From Pseudomonas mosselii (lineage in GTDB: Bacteria > Pseudomonadota > Gammaproteobacteria > Pseudomonadales > Pseudomonadaceae): a DNA stretch of 64,000 nucleotides. Within the stretch, counting starts at the first letter, position 1. Every line of letters begins with the position of its first letter. The stretch is taken from assembly GCF_003205295.1 (NCBI RefSeq), contig NZ_QJRP01000001.1, positions 248,001 to 312,000 on the forward strand, given 5' to 3'. The position numbers and the translations under genes were made by a program. The notes below the pieces were generated by a model. The model was not told where the DNA came from and ran no database searches. It saw nothing but the letters and a program-made list of their open reading frames with translations. Shown piece after piece: positions 53,451 to 62,519 of the stretch.

Positions 53451-53723
53451 ATGAACAAAGGCGAACTGATCGATGCGATTGCGTCAGCGGCAGATGTAAG
53501 CAAAGTACAGGCTGCACGTAGCCTGAATGCTTTCCTTGAGGCTGTGACCGCTGCGTTGAAGAGTGGCGACAGCGTTACACTGGTGGGGTTTGGCACATTT
53601 GCGGTAACAGATAGGCCAGAGCGTACCGGGCGTAACCCGCAGACTGGTAAGAAACTGAAAATTCCGGCAGCGAAGAAGCCTGGATTCAAAGCCGGCAGTC
53701 ATTTGAAAGAGGCCGTCAACTGA
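53451..53723 (+). CDS. HU-family nucleoid protein
   Basis: A 90-residue HU protein starting [20 protein letters not shown] with the core [20 protein letters not shown] and the DNA-binding arm [17 protein letters not shown] intact. GGAG lies 7 nt upstream of the ATG 53451. It differs from a standard HupB in the tail [14 protein letters not shown] only slightly, so normal DNA bending and minor-groove binding are expected. The short hairpin after it may end the transcript. Confidence 0.93.
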   Translation: MNKGELIDAIASAADVSKVQAARSLNAFLEAVTAALKSGDSVTLVGFGTFAVTDRPERTGRNPQTGKKLKIPAAKKPGFKAGSHLKEAVN

Positions 53724-53747
53724 AAGGTCAAGTATTGGCTAATGCTT

Positions 53748-53767
53748 AGGAGGCATCGCTGCCTCCT
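53748..53767 (+). terminator. Hairpin downstream of HU gene
   Basis: AGGAGGC-ATCGCT-GCCTCCT is a perfect 7-bp stem 25 nt after the HU stop, with a weak T-rich tail (AATTCCATTTTC). It lies before the convergent RND permease. Confidence 0.55.
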
Positions 53768-53792
53768 CAATTCCATTTTCAAGTATCTCCGA

Positions 53793-56700
53793 TCAGGGTG
53801 CCGAGCGTTCCGACTCAAGCCGAGCCACCTTGCCATGCCCGGCCAGGCGCATTACCACGACGAAGAATACCGGCACGAACACCACGGCGAAGGTGGCGCT
53901 GAGCATGCCGCCGATCACCCCGGTGCCGATGGCCTGCTGGCTGGCCGAGCTGGCGCCGCTGGCGATGGCTAGCGGCACTACGCCGAGGATGAACGCCAGC
54001 GAAGTCATCACGATCGGGCGCAGGCGCAGACGCGCGGCCTGGATCGCCGCGTCCGCCGCATCGACGCCCTGGTCCACCAGGTCCTTGGCGAACTCGATGA
54101 TCAGGATGGCGTTCTTCGCCGACAGGCCGATCAGGGTGATCAGGCCGACCTTGAAGAACACGTCGTTGGGCATCCCGCGCAGGGTCACCGCGAGCACCGC
54201 GCCAAGCACGCCCAGCGGCACCACCAGCAGCACTGCGGTGGGGATCGACCAGCTCTCGTACAGCGCGGCCAGGCACAGGAACACCACCAGCAGCGACAGC
54301 GCCATCAGCAGTGGCGCCTGGCTGCCGGACAGGCGTTCCTGCAGCGACAGGCCGGTCCACTCCAGGCCGGCACCTGCCGGCAACTGCGCCACCAGGCGCT
54401 CGATCTCGGCCATGGCCTCGCCCGAACTGTAGCCGGTCGCCGGCTCGCCGGAAATCGACACCGCCGGGTAGCCGTTGTAGCGGGTCAGTTGCACCGGGCC
54501 GGACTGCCAGCGGGCGCTGACGAAGGCGCCCAGTGGCACCATCTTGCCGCTGCTGTTGCGCACGTGGATCTTCAGCAGGTCTTCAACCTGGCTGCGCCGG
54601 TCACCTTCGGCCTGCACCACCACCCGCTGCATGCGGCCCTGGTTGGGGAAGTCGTTGACGTAGTTCGAGCCCACCGCGGTGTCGAGCACCGCGCCGATAT
54701 CGGCAAACGACACGCCCAGGGCATTGGCCTGGCGCCGATCGACCTGAAGCTCCACCTGGGGGCTTTCCGCCAGCGAGGCTTCGCGTACGTTGACCAGCAC
54801 CTTGCTCTTGCGCGCCGCGTCCAGCAGTTGGTCGCGGGCCTCCATCAGCCCGGTGTGGCCCATGCCGCCGCGGTCCTGCAGGCGGAACTCGAAACCGGTC
54901 GACTCGCCCAGGCCGTCCACCGGCGGCGGCAGTACCGCGTAGGCGATGGCGTCCTTGAGCTGGGTGAAGGCCAGGGTGGCACGGTCGGCGATGGACTGCG
55001 CGCTGTCGTCGCCACCGCGTTCGGACCAATCCTTGAGCGTGGTGAAGGCCAGCGCCGCGTTCTGCCCGCTGCCGGAGAAGCTGAAGCCGAGGATCAGCGT
55101 GGTGTTGGCCACGCCCGGTTCTTCGGCGTTGTGCGCCTCGATCTGCTGGCCCACCTCGATGGTGCGCGCCTGGCTGGCGCCCGGCGGCAGCTGGATGTCG
55201 GTGATGGTGTAGCCCTGGTCCTCGGTGGGCAGGAAGGCGGTGGGCAGCTGGCTGAAGCCGTAGCCGAGCACTGCCAGCAGCGCGGCATACACCAGCAGGT
55301 AGCGGCCGCTGCGGGCCAGGGCATGGGTCACCCAGCGCTGGTAGCCGTTGCTCATGCCCTCGAAGCGGCGGTTGAACCAGCCGAAGAAGCCTTTGCGCTC
55401 ATGGTGCTCGCCCTTTTCCAGCGGCTTGAGCAGGGTGGCGCACAGGGCTGGGGTCAGGCTCAGGGCGAGGAACGCCGAGAACAGGATCGACACCGCCATC
55501 GACACCGAGAACTGCTGGTAGATCACGCCCACCGAGCCCTTCATGAAGGCCATCGGCAGGAACACCGCCACCAGCACCAGGGTGATGCCGACGATGGCGC
55601 CGCTGATCTGGCCCATGGCCTTGCGCGTGGCTTCCTTCGGCGGCAGGCCTTCCTCGGCCATGATCCGCTCGACGTTCTCCACCACGACGATGGCGTCGTC
55701 GACCAGGATGCCGATGGCCAGCACCATGCCGAACAGGGTCAGCACGTTGATCGAGAAGCCCAGCGCGTTCATCACCGCGAAGGTGCCCATCAGCGCCACC
55801 GGCACCACCAGGGTCGGGATCAGGGTGTAACGGAAGTTCTGCAGGAACAGGAACATGACCGCGAACACCAGCACCATGGCCTCGACCAGGGTGTTGATCA
55901 CCTGCTTGATCGACACCTTGACGAACGGCGAGGTGTCGTAGGGGATGTCGTACTTCACCCCGGCCGGGAAGTAGCGCGCCAGCTCGTCGAGCTTCTGCTT
56001 GACCAGGCCCGCGGTTTCCATGGCGTTGGCGCCGGGCGACAGCTTGACGCTGAAGGCACTGGTGGCCTTGCCGTTCAGGCGGGTGCCGTACTGGTATTCC
56101 TGGGCGCCGATCTCGACCCGGGCGACATCGCCGACGGTGACGGTCGAGCCGTCGGTGTTGGCGCGCAGGACAATGGCGGCGAATTCCTCGGGGGTGCTCA
56201 GCTGGCCCTTGACCACCACGTTGGCGGTGATTTCCTGGGTGGGCCGGCTGGGCAGGTCGCCGATGCTACCGGGGGCGACCTGGGCGTTCTGCGCGGCGAT
56301 GGCCTCGGCCACATCGTTGGGCGTGAGGTTGAAACCGACCAGCTTGGCCGGGTCGATCCAGATGCGCATGGCCCGCTCCGAGCCGTACAGCTGTGCCTTG
56401 CCGACGCCCTTGATGCGGCGGATCTCGTTCATCACGTTGCGCGCGAGGATGTCCGACAGGGCGATCTCGTCGAGGCTGCCGTCCTCGGAGGTGAGGGTGG
56501 CCAGCAGCAGGAAGCCGGTGGACACTTTCTCCACCTGCAGGCCTTGCTGGGTCACCGGGCGTGGCAGGCGCGACTCGATCACCTTGAGGCGGTTCTGCAC
56601 ATCGACCTGGGCCATGTCCGGGTTGGTGCCGGGCTGGAAGCTGGCGGTGATGGTGGCGCTGCCCAGGCTACTCTGCGACTCGAAGTAGAGCAGGTTGTCG

Positions 56701-56915
56701 GCACCGTTGAGCTCCTGCTCGATGATGCTGACCACGCTTTCGTCCATGGTCGCCGCCGAGGCGCCCGGGTAGACGGCGTAGATTTCCACCTGCGGCGGCG
56801 CCACGTCGGGGTACTGGGCCACCGGCAGCTGCGGGATGGCCAGGGCGCCGACCAGGAGAATGAACAGGGCGACCACCCAGGCGAATACCGGGCGGTCGAT
56901 GAAGAACTGCGGCAT
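53793..56915 (-). CDS. HAE1-family RND efflux permease (second system)
   Basis: A 1040-residue RND pump subunit. [40 protein letters not shown] and SAKNAILIIEFAKDLVDQGV are diagnostic. It is co-directional with the adaptor gene, 11 nt downstream of it, but no outer-membrane channel gene follows; it would need a shared channel such as the OprM-type protein encoded at 50838 or one elsewhere. It is more similar in N-terminal sequence to MexB/AcrB-type pumps than the first permease. Confidence 0.95.
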   Translation of the reverse strand: MPQFFIDRPVFAWVVALFILLVGALAIPQLPVAQYPDVAPPQVEIYAVYPGASAATMDESVVSIIEQELNGADNLLYFESQSSLGSATITASFQPGTNPDMAQVDVQNRLKVIESRLPRPVTQQGLQVEKVSTGFLLLATLTSEDGSLDEIALSDILARNVMNEIRRIKGVGKAQLYGSERAMRIWIDPAKLVGFNLTPNDVAEAIAAQNAQVAPGSIGDLPSRPTQEITANVVVKGQLSTPEEFAAIVLRANTDGSTVTVGDVARVEIGAQEYQYGTRLNGKATSAFSVKLSPGANAMETAGLVKQKLDELARYFPAGVKYDIPYDTSPFVKVSIKQVINTLVEAMVLVFAVMFLFLQNFRYTLIPTLVVPVALMGTFAVMNALGFSINVLTLFGMVLAIGILVDDAIVVVENVERIMAEEGLPPKEATRKAMGQISGAIVGITLVLVAVFLPMAFMKGSVGVIYQQFSVSMAVSILFSAFLALSLTPALCATLLKPLEKGEHHERKGFFGWFNRRFEGMSNGYQRWVTHALARSGRYLLVYAALLAVLGYGFSQLPTAFLPTEDQGYTITDIQLPPGASQARTIEVGQQIEAHNAEEPGVANTTLILGFSFSGSGQNAALAFTTLKDWSERGGDDSAQSIADRATLAFTQLKDAIAYAVLPPPVDGLGESTGFEFRLQDRGGMGHTGLMEARDQLLDAARKSKVLVNVREASLAESPQVELQVDRRQANALGVSFADIGAVLDTAVGSNYVNDFPNQGRMQRVVVQAEGDRRSQVEDLLKIHVRNSSGKMVPLGAFVSARWQSGPVQLTRYNGYPAVSISGEPATGYSSGEAMAEIERLVAQLPAGAGLEWTGLSLQERLSGSQAPLLMALSLLVVFLCLAALYESWSIPTAVLLVVPLGVLGAVLAVTLRGMPNDVFFKVGLITLIGLSAKNAILIIEFAKDLVDQGVDAADAAIQAARLRLRPIVMTSLAFILGVVPLAIASGASSASQQAIGTGVIGGMLSATFAVVFVPVFFVVVMRLAGHGKVARLESERSAP

Positions 56916-56926
56916 GGATCAGGCCC

Positions 56927-58102
56927 TCATTGGCCGGTGTGTTGGGCGACCGCGGAGGCGCCCGGTTGCTCGTCGACCTGGACCTGGTCGCCGGCCTTGA
57001 CGTGTTGCAGGCCCTCGACCACCACGCGGTCGCCCGGGGCCAGGCCCTCGCTGACGATCCAGCGATCACCCTGGGCGCTGCCCAAAACCACCTGGCGTTC
57101 GCTGATGCGCTCCTGCGGGTCGACCAGCAGCACCTTGGGCACGCCGGCGCTGTCGCGCAGGATGGCGCGCTGCGGCACGCTGATGCCCTGGGGCTGTACG
57201 GCCTGGTCCAGGCGCACGCGCACGTAGCTGCCGGGCAGCAGGTCGAGGTCGGGGTTGGGGAACTCGCTGCGCAGGGTGATCTGGTTGGTGCTCGGATCGA
57301 CACTGATATCCGAGAACAGCAGCTTGCCGGCCAGCGGGTAGGCGCTGCCGTCATCCTGGATCAGCGTGGCCTTGACCTGGCCCTGGCCGACCTGCTGCAG
57401 CTCGCCTGCGCGCAAGGCGCGGCGCAGGGCATTGAGCTCGCGGGTCGACTGGGTGACGTCGGCATGGATCGGGTTCAGCTGCTGGATGGTGGCCAGCGGC
57501 GTGGTCTCGCTCTGCCCGACCAGCGCGCCCTCGGTCACCAGGGCGCGGCCGATGCGCCCGGAGATCGGCGCGGTGACGGTGGCGTAGCCCAGGTTCAGGC
57601 GTGCACGTTCCAGCGCCGCCTTGGCTTCGCCGACCGCGGCGTCGGCCTGGAGGAAGGCGGCGCGGGCGTTGTCGTACTCCTGGCGGCTAACCGCCTTGTC
57701 GTCGACCAGCTCGCGGTAGCGCTGTTCCTGCAGGCGGGCCTGGTACAGGGTCGCCTCGGCCTTGGCCAGGGTGGCGCGGGCGCTGTCGAAGTCGGCCTTG
57801 AACGGCGCCGGATCGATCAGGAACAAGACGTCGCCTTGCTTGACGTCGCTGCCTTCGCGGTACACCCGCTTGAGCACCACGCCGGCTACCCGGGCGCGGA
57901 CCTCGGCGGTACGCGGCGCGAGGATGCGGCCGCTCAGTTCGGTGCTGATCGCCAGTGGCTGCACGGCCAGGGTCTCGACCCGGACCTGGGAAGGCGGGGT
58001 CTGTTCTTCCTGTTCGGCGGCGTCGTTGCAGCCGGCCAGGGAAAGGGTCATCAGCGCCAGCAGCGCCAGGGGGCGCAGGCGCGAAGGGCAGGGAATGGAC
58101 AT
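56927..58102 (-). CDS. RND efflux periplasmic adaptor, lipoprotein (second system)
   Basis: A 391-residue adaptor. The lipobox LAGC (MTLSLAGCNDAAEQEEQ) gives a lipid anchor; the lipoyl halves are RILAPRTAEVRARVAGVVLK and LNLGYATVTAPISGRIGRAL. It is divergent from the response regulator at 58261 with 158 bp between starts, so the two-component system probably regulates this pump. Confidence 0.95.
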   Translation of the reverse strand: MSIPCPSRLRPLALLALMTLSLAGCNDAAEQEEQTPPSQVRVETLAVQPLAISTELSGRILAPRTAEVRARVAGVVLKRVYREGSDVKQGDVLFLIDPAPFKADFDSARATLAKAEATLYQARLQEQRYRELVDDKAVSRQEYDNARAAFLQADAAVGEAKAALERARLNLGYATVTAPISGRIGRALVTEGALVGQSETTPLATIQQLNPIHADVTQSTRELNALRRALRAGELQQVGQGQVKATLIQDDGSAYPLAGKLLFSDISVDPSTNQITLRSEFPNPDLDLLPGSYVRVRLDQAVQPQGISVPQRAILRDSAGVPKVLLVDPQERISERQVVLGSAQGDRWIVSEGLAPGDRVVVEGLQHVKAGDQVQVDEQPGASAVAQHTGQ

Positions 58103-58260
58103 ACGGATCTTCCAAGTTTGATCCAGCGTATGCTAAAGCAGCCGTTCGGGTGGCGGCTGTTAAGCTGTGTTGGGCGTGTGTGAAAAAGTGTGAACAATCG
58201 GCGGTGGCCCGCGCGGGATTCTATATCCTGCCTTACTTCAATCTTTCGTCAAATCCCCTT

Positions 58261-58962
58261 ATGCCGAACATTCTCCTGGTCGAAGACGACAGCGCGTTGT
58301 CCGAACTGATCGCCAGCTACCTGCAACGCAACGATTTCCATGTCCGGGTGATCGCCCGCGGCGACCATGTGCTGGACGAGTTCCGCCGGCAGAAACCGGA
58401 CCTGGTGATCCTCGACCTGATGCTGCCGGGCCTCGACGGCCTGCAGGTGTGCCGCCTGCTGCGCCAGGAGTCCCAGGGCCTGCCGATCCTCATGCTGACC
58501 GCCCGTGACGACAGCCACGACCAGGTGCTGGGGCTGGAGATGGGCGCCGACGACTACGTCACCAAACCGTGCGAGCCCCGGGTGCTACTGGCCAGGGTGC
58601 GCACGCTGCTGCGCCGCAGCAGTGTAAACGAGCCGCGCCTGGACAGCGACCTGATCCAGGTCGGTGGCCTGCGCATCGACCTGGCCGAGCGCACGGTCAG
58701 CTGGCGCGGCGAGGAGGTGGAGCTGTCCAGCGGCGAGTACAACCTGCTGGTGGTGCTGGCGCGCAACGCCGGCGAGGTGATGAGCCGCGACCGTATCCTG
58801 CAGCAGTTGCGCGGCATCGAGTTCAACGGCACCGACCGTTCGGTGGATGTGGCCATTTCCAAACTGCGCCGGCGCTTCGACGACAGCGCCGGCGAGGCGC
58901 GCAAGATCAAGACCGTGTGGGGCAAGGGGTATCTGTTCAGCCGGGTCGAGTGGGAGTACTGA
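58261..58962 (+). CDS. rstA: OmpR-family response regulator, RstA-like
   Basis: A 233-residue response regulator with Asp8/Asp9-type acidic residues near the N-terminus (LLVEDD), phosphoacceptor Asp52 in LVILDLMLPGLDG, and the Lys in DYVTKPCEP. The winged helix includes SSGEYNLLVVLARNAGEVMS and SVDVAISKLRRRFDD. The pair with the kinase at 58969 resembles RstAB; the start is ATG 58261. Divergent from the second RND adaptor, which is its probable target. Confidence 0.9.
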   Translation: MPNILLVEDDSALSELIASYLQRNDFHVRVIARGDHVLDEFRRQKPDLVILDLMLPGLDGLQVCRLLRQESQGLPILMLTARDDSHDQVLGLEMGADDYVTKPCEPRVLLARVRTLLRRSSVNEPRLDSDLIQVGGLRIDLAERTVSWRGEEVELSSGEYNLLVVLARNAGEVMSRDRILQQLRGIEFNGTDRSVDVAISKLRRRFDDSAGEARKIKTVWGKGYLFSRVEWEY

Positions 58963-58968
58963 CAGGCC

Positions 58969-60267
58969 ATGCTCAAGATCCTGGTGCGGTTGTACCTGGT
59001 GATCATCGTCGCCTACGCCGGGGCGATCGCGCTGATCCCCGACACCATCGTCGGGCTGTTCCATGAGCGTTTCATGGCCTACAACCTCGAACAGGCCAAG
59101 GGTGTGCAGACCTTGATCGTGCGCCAGTTCCAGCAGGCGCCGCGGGAACAGTGGCCGGCGGTGGAGCAAGACTTGGCCGGGGTGTTCAAACCGCTGCAAG
59201 TGCGCCTGCTGCGCATGGACGAGGCCGAGTTGAGCAGCGAGGAGAAAGCCCGGCTCGAGCATGGCCTGTACGCAGTGCGCATGGCCGACTGGGGCTATTA
59301 CGAAACGGTGCTGGCGCCGCTGGATTCGCAATGGCTGGTGCGCCTGCATTCGCCGGACGACCCGCTGGACATCAACGTGCTGTCCTGGGGCGTGACCGTG
59401 CTGATCGGCGCGGCCATGCTCGGTTGCCTGTTGTTGTGGGTATGGCCGCACTGGCGCGACCTCGAACGGCTGAAGGACACTGCCCGGCGTCTGGGGCGCG
59501 GCGAGATGACAGAGCGTACGCATATCTCGCCACGCTCGAACATCGGCGAGCTGGCCGGGGTGTTCGACACCATGGCCAGCGATCTGGAACGCCACGTCAA
59601 CCAGCAGCGCGAACTGCTCAACGCGGTCTCCCACGAGCTGCGCACGCCGCTGACCCGCCTGGACTTCGGCCTGGTGCTGCTGTTCGACGAGGTACCGCCG
59701 GCCAGCCGCAAGCGCCTGCTGGGGCTGGTGGGTCATGTACGCGAGCTGGACGAGCTGGTGCTCGAACTGCTGTCCTACAGTCGCCTGGAAAGCGCCGACC
59801 AGGCCCGCGAACGGGTCGAGGTATCGTTGCTGGAACTGGTGGACAGCGTGCTCGGCAGCTTCGCCGAAGAACTCGACGACCGTGGTATCCAGTGGGAAGT
59901 GCGCTGCGAAACCGACCTGCCGCGTTTCGTCCTCGACCCGCGGCTGACCGCCCGTGCGGTGCAGAACCTGGTGCGTAACGCCATGCGCTACTGCGATGAG
60001 AGCCTACTGCTGCGCCTGTGCCGGGAAGAAGACGGCGCCTGCCTGGTGACCGTGGAGGATGATGGCATCGGCATCCCGGCCGAGGAGCGTGAGCGGATCT
60101 TCCAGCCGTTCTATCGCCTGGACCGCAGCCGTGATCGCAATACCGGTGGGTTCGGGCTGGGGCTGGCGATCAGCCGTCGGGCCATCGAAGGGCAGGGCGG
60201 CACGCTGACGGTGGCGCAGTCGGCGTTGGGCGGGGCGCAGTTCAGGATTCGCCTGCCCGCTGGTTGA
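58969..60267 (+). CDS. rstB: Sensor histidine kinase, RstB-like
   Basis: A 432-residue inner-membrane kinase. Two helices (about 5-25 and 140-160) flank a periplasmic sensor; the HAMP-linked H-box is NAVSHELRTPLTRLDF with His222. Downstream are NLVRNAMRYCDES, VEDDGIGIPAEERERIFQPF and GLGLAISRRAIEGQGG. Sequence order and the HWRDLERLKDTARRLGRGEM segment after the second helix match RstB of enterobacteria, which responds to Mg2+/acid stress there. Only 6 nt separate it from the regulator gene. Confidence 0.9.
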   Translation: MLKILVRLYLVIIVAYAGAIALIPDTIVGLFHERFMAYNLEQAKGVQTLIVRQFQQAPREQWPAVEQDLAGVFKPLQVRLLRMDEAELSSEEKARLEHGLYAVRMADWGYYETVLAPLDSQWLVRLHSPDDPLDINVLSWGVTVLIGAAMLGCLLLWVWPHWRDLERLKDTARRLGRGEMTERTHISPRSNIGELAGVFDTMASDLERHVNQQRELLNAVSHELRTPLTRLDFGLVLLFDEVPPASRKRLLGLVGHVRELDELVLELLSYSRLESADQARERVEVSLLELVDSVLGSFAEELDDRGIQWEVRCETDLPRFVLDPRLTARAVQNLVRNAMRYCDESLLLRLCREEDGACLVTVEDDGIGIPAEERERIFQPFYRLDRSRDRNTGGFGLGLAISRRAIEGQGGTLTVAQSALGGAQFRIRLPAG

Positions 60268-60283
60268 TGCAGCGGCCTGGGCC

Positions 60284-60340
60284 TGCCTCATCGCGGGGGT
60301 TGGAGGTTTGCGTGGAAGCGGGCTTGCCCCGCGATGTTCA
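60284..60340. repeat. Single REP element after the histidine kinase
   Basis: The stretch GTGGAAGCGGGCTTGCCCCG with flanking GCGATG is a lone REP without inverted partner, between the convergent kinase and diguanylate cyclase. Confidence 0.7.
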
Positions 60341-61426
60341 TTGTCCAGACAGGCTTGCCGACCAGGTCACGAAGCGGTTCTTGCCCGTGTGCTTGGCCTC
60401 GTACAACGCCTGGTCCGCCTTGATCAGCGCCATGCTCAGGGTATCGCCGCTGTCGATCCGGGCCAGGCCGATGCTGATGGTCACCGGGTGCGCGCCGAGG
60501 TCGTCGCGTACCCGTCGGCACAGCGCCGCGACCTGCTGCTCGGCGCCGGCCTCGTCCAGCCCCTGGAAGAAGATCGCGAATTCCTCGCCGCCCAGCCGGG
60601 CGATCTCGTAGCCGATCATCGCCGCCTTGATATGCGCCGCCACGCGCTTGAGCACTTCGTCACCGATGTCATGGCCGAAGCGGTCGTTGACCTGCTTGAA
60701 GTTGTCGATGTCGATCATCGCCAGGAACTGCCCGGAATCCATCTGGCGCAGCTGCTTTTCGGCCTTGGCCATGAACGAACGGCGGTTGGGGATTTCGGTC
60801 AGGGCGTCGATGTAGGCCTGCTCCAGCAGCACCTTGGTCAGGTAGAAGTTGTGCAGCTTGGCCTGGCGGATGCGCAGGTAGCTGTAGACCACCAGGCCGC
60901 TGAGGAACACCGCGTAGCTGATCAGCATCGCGCCCTCGAGCTTCAGGGCCTCGATGCGGGTGTGGTAGAAGGGGTTGAGCATGAGCCAGGTGATGCCCAG
61001 GGCGCAGAAGAACGACCAGCGCCGCACCGGCAGCACCGACACGGTGTACAGCACGGTCGAGACTCCGAGCACCAGCCACACCGGTCGCAGAACGATCGGG
61101 ATGCCCTCGATTACCAGGCGCATGGCCAGGGTGATCACCGCCACGAACAGCAGGTTGAGCACGTCGAAATGCTGGCTCTTGCGGGTGAAGCCCAGGACGA
61201 CACAGAGGCTGCACAGCAGGGCGATGAACATCCCTGACAGCCAGGTGAAACCCTGGCCGCCGAGGTAGCTGACGATCAGGTCGAAGATCAGCCAGATGGC
61301 GATGCCGATGCAGAAGATCAGCAGGCAGAAGCGGCGCATGGCCTCGAATTCGTGCTGGCGGAACTCGGCGCGCAGGGCGGCGGGGGCGACCTGTTGGCGG
61401 ATGTGGGCTTCGAGGGTTTTGTACAT
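60338..61426 (-). CDS. Membrane diguanylate cyclase (GGDEF)
   Basis: A 362-residue protein with an N-terminal membrane region of about six helices (residues 28-205) and a C-terminal GGDEF domain. The active-site motif is GGEEF at 279-283; the inhibitory RxxD that would lie at 270-273 is absent (the sequence there is MIGY), so product feedback is unlikely. It should make c-di-GMP from GTP. It lies downstream of the DUF4434 and nfrA genes on the same strand, 247 bp away across a REP pair. In E. coli a dedicated cyclase activates the NfrB exopolysaccharide synthase, so a matching role is possible (inference). Confidence 0.95.
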   Translation of the reverse strand: MYKTLEAHIRQQVAPAALRAEFRQHEFEAMRRFCLLIFCIGIAIWLIFDLIVSYLGGQGFTWLSGMFIALLCSLCVVLGFTRKSQHFDVLNLLFVAVITLAMRLVIEGIPIVLRPVWLVLGVSTVLYTVSVLPVRRWSFFCALGITWLMLNPFYHTRIEALKLEGAMLISYAVFLSGLVVYSYLRIRQAKLHNFYLTKVLLEQAYIDALTEIPNRRSFMAKAEKQLRQMDSGQFLAMIDIDNFKQVNDRFGHDIGDEVLKRVAAHIKAAMIGYEIARLGGEEFAIFFQGLDEAGAEQQVAALCRRVRDDLGAHPVTISIGLARIDSGDTLSMALIKADQALYEAKHTGKNRFVTWSASLSGQ

Positions 61427-61515
61427 GGAGTCGGTGGTGGCCTTGAAATTGTTTTCTGTTATGCCTTCCAGGGCTGTGTGGTCTTTCGGGCTACGCTGTC
61501 GCGCAGGGAACCGCC

Positions 61516-61634
61516 CCTGTGGGAGCGGCCTTGCGTCGCGAAAGGGGCGCGCAGCGGCCCCAGGTTTAAAGTCACCCTCATAATTGCCGGGGCTGCTGTG
61601 CAGCCCTTTCGCGACGCAAGGCCGCTCCCACAGG
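61516..61634. repeat. Inverted REP pair between DGC and DUF4434 genes
   Basis: CCTGTGGGAGCGGCCTTGCG at 61516 and its inverted copy ending AAGGCCGCTCCCACAGG at 61634 enclose AAAGGGGCGCGCAGCGGCCC and GGGGCTGCTGTGCAGCCC. It is followed by GATCGCGCTAG and AGCAAGACAGTTG (61659), the trailer also seen at 36121 and 43692. The gap 61427-61673 has no gene. Confidence 0.9.
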
Positions 61635-61673
61635 GATCGCGCTAGCTTTAGCAGTTGAGCAAGACAGTTGCTC

Positions 61674-62519
61674 CTACAACGAGCCTGGTTTCAGCACATC
61701 TCTGGCCCAGGGCCGGTAGCGCAAGGAGAACACGGCTTCGGCGTGGCAACCTCCGCTCAGTGCCGGCTGCGCCGGTTCCGCGCGGAACGGTTGCCCAGGC
61801 GGGCTGACCTGGCGAAACGCCTCGCGCACGATACCCACCCGACAGGGCAGGGCCTGTTCGTAGCCCTTTCGCACCAGCGGCGCCAGGCGACCGGTGCCGG
61901 CACCATCCTGCCACCACAGGTTCAGGCCAAGACTCGCCAGTTGATCCAACCACGCGCCATTGACCCGAGGCGACAGCTGGCCGGCGCTGAAGGCGCTGAT
62001 ATGCAGGGGCTTGTCCAGTTGCCGGTTGAACGCCTGCAACTGCGTGTAGAGCGCATCGCGCCTGGTCGCATCGCGAAAGTGCAGGTCGTCCAGCTCAAGC
62101 GGCAGGTACCAGCCGGCCACCGGCAACGCCCAGTCAGCCTTGAGCTGCTGGTATTGGGTAAGCGAACGGCCCAGCTGCGCCTTGAAGTAGCTGTTCAGGC
62201 CTTCACCGTCGAGCTGTTCGAGCCGTTGGTAGTAGGCCGGGTCCATGTACAGCCCCAGCACTAGTTCCAGCCCCTGGGCCTGCGCTTCGCGCAGGCTGCC
62301 GGCGAGCCAGCCGTTGGCGCCGCCGAAGTCGCTGTCGCCGTAGGCGCTCCATTGCACGATCAGGGTCTTGCCACCCTGGGCCACGGTGGCGCGCCACAGT
62401 TGTTGCCACTGGGCCGGCGTGACGCTGGCATCACGGTTGAGCGGCTGATAGAACAGGCGTTGGTCGGCCTGGGCGGGCAGCCACAGAGCGAGCAGGCAGA
62501 GAGCCAGGAAGGTACGCAT
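61674..62519 (-). CDS. DUF4434 family exported protein
   Basis: A 281-residue protein with a signal peptide (MRTFLALCLLALWLPAQA) and a DUF4434 domain, predicted to be a TIM-barrel glycoside-hydrolase-like fold (WQQLWRATVAQGGKTLIVQW, YLPLELDDLHFRDATRRDAL). The ATG overlaps the stop of nfrA by 1 nt (TGATG), so it is translated with it. In E. coli the DUF4434 protein YbcH lies beside nfrA and nfrB (from memory). It is therefore probably part of exopolysaccharide handling in the periplasm. Confidence 0.88.
   Translation of the reverse strand: MRTFLALCLLALWLPAQADQRLFYQPLNRDASVTPAQWQQLWRATVAQGGKTLIVQWSAYGDSDFGGANGWLAGSLREAQAQGLELVLGLYMDPAYYQRLEQLDGEGLNSYFKAQLGRSLTQYQQLKADWALPVAGWYLPLELDDLHFRDATRRDALYTQLQAFNRQLDKPLHISAFSAGQLSPRVNGAWLDQLASLGLNLWWQDGAGTGRLAPLVRKGYEQALPCRVGIVREAFRQVSPPGQPFRAEPAQPALSGGCHAEAVFSLRYRPWARDVLKPGSL

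Noticed and set aside
54489..57227. A 912-codon plus-strand frame opposite the second RND permease
   Set aside because: Antisense of a clear RND permease; no start site, no domain.
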